A stretch of DNA of 64,000 nt from Paenibacillus sabinae T27 (lineage in GTDB: Bacteria; Bacillota; Bacilli; Paenibacillales; Paenibacillaceae): NCBI RefSeq assembly GCF_000612505.1, contig NZ_CP004078.1, positions 395,001-459,000 of the forward strand, given 5' to 3'. The notes below the pieces were generated by a model that had not been told where the DNA came from, ran no database searches, and saw only the letters and a list, made by a program, of their open reading frames with translations. The position numbers and the translations under genes are program-made. This document shows, piece by piece, positions 60,641 to 64,000 of the stretch (positions are counted from its first letter, which is position 1; every line of letters starts with the position of its first letter).

Positions 60641-60769
60641 GTTTTGTTATCGCTTCCGGAGAGGGGGCGTTGCACTCGAGGAAGGCGGGAAGCGCCCCGG
60701 GGGGGCGCCAGCGGCACCTGGCGCACCTGGCTGCGCCGCCGCGCGGGCGCCCGCCTCTCGCCGCGGGCG

Positions 60770-61729
60770 TCAGGCGCCGCCCGCGCGGCTCCCGGTGCCT
60801 TCCTGGGGCGCCGGGTCCGCCGGGCCCCGAGCCGGGGGCGCGAGCACGGCCAGCGCCCCTGGCTCGCAGCGCACGGCCAGCGCGCCGCGGCCGATGCTCT
60901 CGCCGTCGCCGATCGCGGGCTGCTCGCGATCGAAGTGCACCGCTGCGCTTGTCCCGCGCAGCATCGTCACGAAGGGCAGCGAGACATGGCTGCCCTTCAG
61001 CACCGTCGGGAACAGCCGCAGCAGCTGCATGCGGCTGCACCCGTGGACGACGCAGACGTCGAGCCGGCCGTCGTCCGGTCTCGCCTGCGGCGCGATGAGC
61101 AGCCCGCCGCCGTAGCTCGGCAGGTTGCAGACCGATGCGAGCCAGACGCCCTCGAAGCGATGCTCCTGCCCGTCGCAGAGGACGCTGGCCCCGCAAGGCT
61201 TAAAGGTGATCAGTGTATGCAAAATGCCGATCAGATAGGCCAGCTGCCCTGCGTGAAGGGTGTTGCACAGCCGCTTGTACCGGCTGGCGTTGACGTTCTC
61301 GGCGACCTGGGCGTCGAATCCGCTGGCGACGGCGGTTAATGTATAGCCGCCGTTTGCGGCCAGCAGGTCGGCCGGAACGCGGATACCGGTCAGCGCGGCA
61401 TCCAGTGCAGCCTCCGGCTCCAGCGGAATGCCGAAGGCGCGCGCGGTGTCGTTCCCGGAACCCGCCGGCACGATGCCGAGCGGAACGCCGCGTGTTCTAA
61501 GCGCTTCCAGTACGCTGTGGATCGTTCCGTCGCCGCCGACTACGACGCAGGCGCTCCACCGCTCCCGGCGGGATAGCGCCTGCATGACATCGCGGCCTGC
61601 GCTTGAAGCGCTCTCTGTGAGCAGCGCTTCATACTCCGCCCCTCGCTCCTTTAGCATCCTCTCGATCCGCTGCCAGACTTTTCGCCCGGCTCCTCCGCCG
61701 GAACACGGATTGATTACAAACAAGTACAT
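60770..61729 (-). CDS. diacylglycerol kinase-family lipid kinase (YegS/DgkB-like)
   Basis: A 319-residue cytoplasmic or membrane-associated lipid kinase. Conserved features are VINPCSGGGAG near residue 5, VVVGGDGTIHSVLEAL near residue 62 (GGDGT nucleotide-binding), IVPAGSGNDTARAFGIP near residue 86, and DGRLDVCVVHG near residue 215. It would phosphorylate diacylglycerol or a related lipid in membrane phospholipid turnover. The last 20 residues are Gly/Ala/Pro-rich. Monocistronic. Confidence 0.9.
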   Translation of the reverse strand: MYLFVINPCSGGGAGRKVWQRIERMLKERGAEYEALLTESASSAGRDVMQALSRRERWSACVVVGGDGTIHSVLEALRTRGVPLGIVPAGSGNDTARAFGIPLEPEAALDAALTGIRVPADLLAANGGYTLTAVASGFDAQVAENVNASRYKRLCNTLHAGQLAYLIGILHTLITFKPCGASVLCDGQEHRFEGVWLASVCNLPSYGGGLLIAPQARPDDGRLDVCVVHGCSRMQLLRLFPTVLKGSHVSLPFVTMLRGTSAAVHFDREQPAIGDGESIGRGALAVRCEPGALAVLAPPARGPADPAPQEGTGSRAGGA

Positions 61730-61839
61730 TCCTTTTCCCCCAGGCCCAGATTCATGCTGTTGTCCTCTTTCATTGTACTGAAGGGAGATGGCAAATGGGA
61801 ATGCTTTTTCATAGGCCGAAAGTTAGAGGCCAAAAGAGC

Positions 61840-62178
61840 TTACAGACGCCGCAGCTGCCGCTCCGCAATATTGCCGGCCCAGGGCAGCTTATACCAGTTA
61901 CCCCGGAGGGCGTGATAGGTCATCAGCAGCCAGATGCCGAAGCTGCACAGGAAGATGAGCGCCGCAAGCAGCGCGCCTATAAAAGGCAGCAGACCGGCGA
62001 GGACATGGCCGATCATGAGCGCGCCGTAGGCCAATAACGATTGGAGGGAGTGGAACAGCACGAACCGGCTGCGTTTCTCCAGGGCAAGAAAGACGATGCC
62101 CCCGGCAAAAGGGAACAGATAGCATAGCGCAGCCGCGATATAATCCGGCAAGCCGACGGATGAACGAAACGGGGACAA
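61840..62178 (-). CDS. DUF4870-family membrane protein
   Basis: A 112-residue protein with three hydrophobic helices (about residues 13-32, 45-72 and 74-92) and the charged loop EKRSRFVLFHSLQSLL characteristic of DUF4870 (also TIC20-like) proteins. Function unknown. The open frame extends upstream, but those residues are unlike the family. A TTG at 62178 lies nine bases after AGGAGA and gives the expected length; a GTG at 62187 directly abuts that site. Confidence 0.78.
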   Translation of the reverse strand: MSPFRSSVGLPDYIAAALCYLFPFAGGIVFLALEKRSRFVLFHSLQSLLAYGALMIGHVLAGLLPFIGALLAALIFLCSFGIWLLMTYHALRGNWYKLPWAGNIAERQLRRL

Positions 62179-62297
62179 GGGCTTCACTCTCCTGTCATAT
62201 GGACAGAAAGCGCCCGCGGGCACAGGCCTTGCACGGGCGCTTCCTCTACACAAGCTTATGAGTGGGCCGGACAAAGTATGAGCAGCGTTTAGGCTGC

Positions 62298-62710
62298 AAG
62301 CGGCTTTCTGCCAATCCGCCAAGCCTAAGCTGCCGATCTATTCTGCCAACCCGCCAAGTTTAAGCTGCCGATCTATTCTGCCACCCCGCCTTATCCTGCA
62401 GCCGACCGGCCCTTCTGATCCGCTTATCCATCCAGCCGACCGGCCCTTCTGATCCGCCTTACCCATCCAGCCGATCTATTCTGCCAACCCGCCAAGTCTA
62501 AGCTGCCGATCTATTTTGCCATTCCGCCTCATCCATCCAGCCGATCTATTCTGCCACCCCGCCTTATCCTGCAGCCGACCGGCCCTTCTGATCCGCTTAT
62601 CCATCCAGCCGACCGGTCCTTCTGATCCGCCTTATCCTGCACCAATCCTTCAGATCCGCCATATCCATCCAACCGACTGATTCTTCTGATCCGCTTATCC
62701 CATTCATCCC
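62298..62710. repeat. 34/35-bp minisatellite
   Basis: About eleven tandem units of 34-35 bp, form CCGAYC...TTCTGMYMMYCCGCC...ATCC..CAG. By sequence type the order is A B C C' A A' B C C' with decayed ends; the block B C C' at 62368-62470 reappears at 62541-62643, 173 bp away. Because unit lengths alternate 34 and 35, no frame is kept, so it is non-coding. It lies between the DUF4870 gene and the serine hydrolase gene. Confidence 0.88.
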
Positions 62711-62748
62711 AGTTCATCATCTCGCTAATTTAAGTCCGTTGCTCTCAT

Positions 62749-63771
62749 TCAGCCGTCTGCCATTGCCGGAATAATGTATTGCTCGACCAGTTTTCGGGGA
62801 TGCTTCCAGTGGCTGGTTCTGCTCTTCGCTGTAAAGACGATGGCGGCCGAGAGCTTCGGCAGCAGCAGAATCTGCTGCCCGCCGTGCCCGTGGGCCACCG
62901 AGAACGGCTGCCTGGACATGGTGCCCGTCCAGAACTGAAAGCCGTAATCGCCGTATGCCGGGTAGCCGGCGGTCTGGGCAGCCAGCGCCTGATCGAGCCA
63001 ACCAGCCGGGATGACCTGCCGCCCCGCATACCTGCCGCCGTCCAGCAGGCACAGGCCGATCTTGGCCATATCCCGCGAGGTCAAATGCAGGCCGATATGG
63101 CCCATGCTGTGGCCTTCGGGACTTGGCAGCCAGGCGGCGTGCTGGATGCCGAGCGGGGTAAACAAATGCTCCATCGCATAGGCGAAGGCGTCCCGCCTCG
63201 TCGACTCCGTCAGCATCATCGAGATTAGATGCGAATCGGGGCTGCGGTACTGAAAGGTGCCGATGTTCTCCGGCACAATCGGCAGGCCGAGGGCGAAGGA
63301 GGCCCAGCGGCGGCTGCGGTGAAACTTGTGGATCAGCGGCTCGCCGAGCCTTTTCCCGGTCTTCCAGACGAAGCCCGAGGTCATTGTCAGCAGATGGCGG
63401 AGCGTAATCTCCGGCAGCTGCTCCGAATGCAGATGCGGGACATGCTTTCCCAGCACCTCGATTACGGGGACGTCGGGTTCCGGCATTTCGCCTCTCCCGG
63501 TGGCTATTCCGGCCAGCAGGGAGGTCACGCTTTTCGTGGCGGAGCGGAGGTCGTTCAACCGGGCGGCGTGTCCTTCTCCGTAATACCGCTCCCAAATTAA
63601 CCGGCCGCGGCGCGCGATCAGCATGCTGTGCATTTTCGGATATTCCCGCAGCACGGCCTGGTGGGCCTGCTCCAGCTTTTCCGCGCAGGTTCCCGTATCT
63701 TCGGGCTTCGCCATCGGAATATAGGGAACGGAGGCGTGGGGCGAGCGAAGCAGGGTAACCGCCGGCTTCAT
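62749..63771 (-). CDS. serine hydrolase of the beta-lactamase/class C penicillin-binding family
   Basis: A 340-residue soluble serine hydrolase. The SxxK nucleophile motif is SATK near residue 77, the second motif reads YRS (FQYRSPDSH, near residue 173), and the third is HGHGGQ near residue 294, where classical enzymes have KTG or HxG. There is no signal peptide, so a cytoplasmic esterase or peptidase role is more likely than beta-lactam resistance. The last codons lie 39 bases from the minisatellite. The ATG at 63771 follows AGGGAGCG. Confidence 0.88.
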   Translation of the reverse strand: MKPAVTLLRSPHASVPYIPMAKPEDTGTCAEKLEQAHQAVLREYPKMHSMLIARRGRLIWERYYGEGHAARLNDLRSATKSVTSLLAGIATGRGEMPEPDVPVIEVLGKHVPHLHSEQLPEITLRHLLTMTSGFVWKTGKRLGEPLIHKFHRSRRWASFALGLPIVPENIGTFQYRSPDSHLISMMLTESTRRDAFAYAMEHLFTPLGIQHAAWLPSPEGHSMGHIGLHLTSRDMAKIGLCLLDGGRYAGRQVIPAGWLDQALAAQTAGYPAYGDYGFQFWTGTMSRQPFSVAHGHGGQQILLLPKLSAAIVFTAKSRTSHWKHPRKLVEQYIIPAMADG

Positions 63772-63932
63772 GGCGCGCTCCCTATGCCAGATTTTATAAA
63801 TAAAGACGGTGGTTGCTCATGCATGGCGTTCCCCTTCCAAGCCCTAAGGTTACTGTTCACTATTAGGTTAACCAATTGTTTTCGGAATTTCTCACACTTG
63901 ACTAATCCGGTGCGGGGAATTTATGCTGAAGT

Positions 63933-63946
63933 GGAACGTATGTTCC
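63933..63946. promoter_or_regulatory. LexA/DinR-type SOS box
   Basis: GGAACGTATGTTCC is a palindrome matching the Bacillus LexA consensus CGAACRNRYGTTYC in 13 of 14 positions. It is 54 bases from the right window edge, so its target is probably a rightward gene outside the window. Confidence 0.65.
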
Positions 63947-64000
63947 AAACGATTTGTAAAAAAAATTTACTATGTAGGCTTTACACGGGAAAGGTGGAAG

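Larger units (their letters stand above)
59845..60769. other. 925-base gene-free stretch
   Basis: Between xpt and the convergent lipid kinase gene. It contains the degenerate tandem repeat, the GGGAGAAATTCC cluster and a terminator. Open frames overlapping it are GC-rich shadows without ribosome-binding sites. Confidence 0.55.

Noticed and set aside
62298..62710. Possible CRISPR array or coding repeat
   Set aside because: Units follow each other without unique spacers, no cas gene is near, and alternating 34/35-bp lengths break any reading frame, including the minus-strand frame at 62529-62720.
62749..63771. Secreted beta-lactamase
   Set aside because: There is no signal peptide and the second and third motifs deviate (YRS, HGHGG), so it is described only as a serine hydrolase.

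Overview
The window looks like a chromosomal segment of a Paenibacillus-type firmicute. Translations resemble Bacillales proteins, ribosome-binding sites are strong AGGAGG types, GTG and TTG starts are frequent, and GC is moderate to high. A T-box controls serS, and sporulation and YmaF-type small proteins are present. I see no transposase, phage gene, plasmid gene or CRISPR array. The assignment is by resemblance only.

Layout. 0.2-3.4 kb: a membrane protein, an AAC(3)-like acetyltransferase, and serS with its T-box leader. 4-7 kb: an SsuE-like flavin reductase and a chemotaxis receptor. 7-12.6 kb: a Gal80-like oxidoreductase homologue, then a fused MacB-type ABC transporter with a response regulator and histidine kinase. 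12.6-20 kb: a deoxyribonucleotide block on the minus strand, with aerobic nrdA/nrdB and anaerobic nrdD/nrdG. nrdD has a long leader with a cobalamin riboswitch, an intrinsic terminator, a pair of NrdR-type boxes 32 bp apart, and a phased array of five TCCACA words. 20-24.3 kb: a thiamine-binding protein, tRNA-Thr(CGT), a glycosyltransferase, a GH26-PA14 protein without signal peptide, a YmaF protein and a 29-residue YjcZ peptide. 24.4-28.8 kb: a sucrose/fructan cluster (GH32 hydrolase, LacI regulator, fructokinase, EIIA-Glc). 29-32.4 kb: a 32-residue membrane peptide behind a Rex/FNR-like palindrome, an alpha/beta hydrolase and an HD-GYP protein.

32.6-44.8 kb is the most interesting part: a complement of genes matching the flavin-based extracellular electron transfer (EET) system known from Listeria. 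A rightward run encodes EetA (NusG domain II), EetB (Gx family), a complete ECF energising module (two ATPases and EcfT), a U32 protein, a class III aminotransferase and a UbiA prenyltransferase. A leftward run encodes a single-domain FMN-binding lipoprotein (PplA-like), an NDH-2 with a C-terminal DoxX-like membrane region, a small HepS-like protein and a polyprenyl diphosphate synthase. The runs converge on a shared terminator. The expected flow is NADH to NDH-2, to a dedicated demethylmenaquinone-like quinone, to surface flavin. The ECF module beside EetB and the HepS-like partner may be variations on the Listeria layout. ApbE/FmnB is not in the window.

45-64 kb: a 5TM-LYT-like histidine kinase, an MFS transporter, a Rossmann-fold protein, RidA, a TetR regulator with twin operators and its hydrolase target, a large SNF2 helicase and companion, a small alarmone synthetase, a zinc-ribbon protein, a TrmB-like regulator, xpt, a lipid kinase, a DUF4870 protein and a serine hydrolase. 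Intergenic regions hold a two-copy structured repeat with compensatory changes in its stem (13.7 and 38.1 kb), a GGGAGAAATTCCC-type repeat family (16.5 and 60.3 kb), a degenerate 40-bp tandem repeat (60.0 kb) and a 34/35-bp minisatellite (62.3-62.7 kb). A LexA-type box lies at the right edge.
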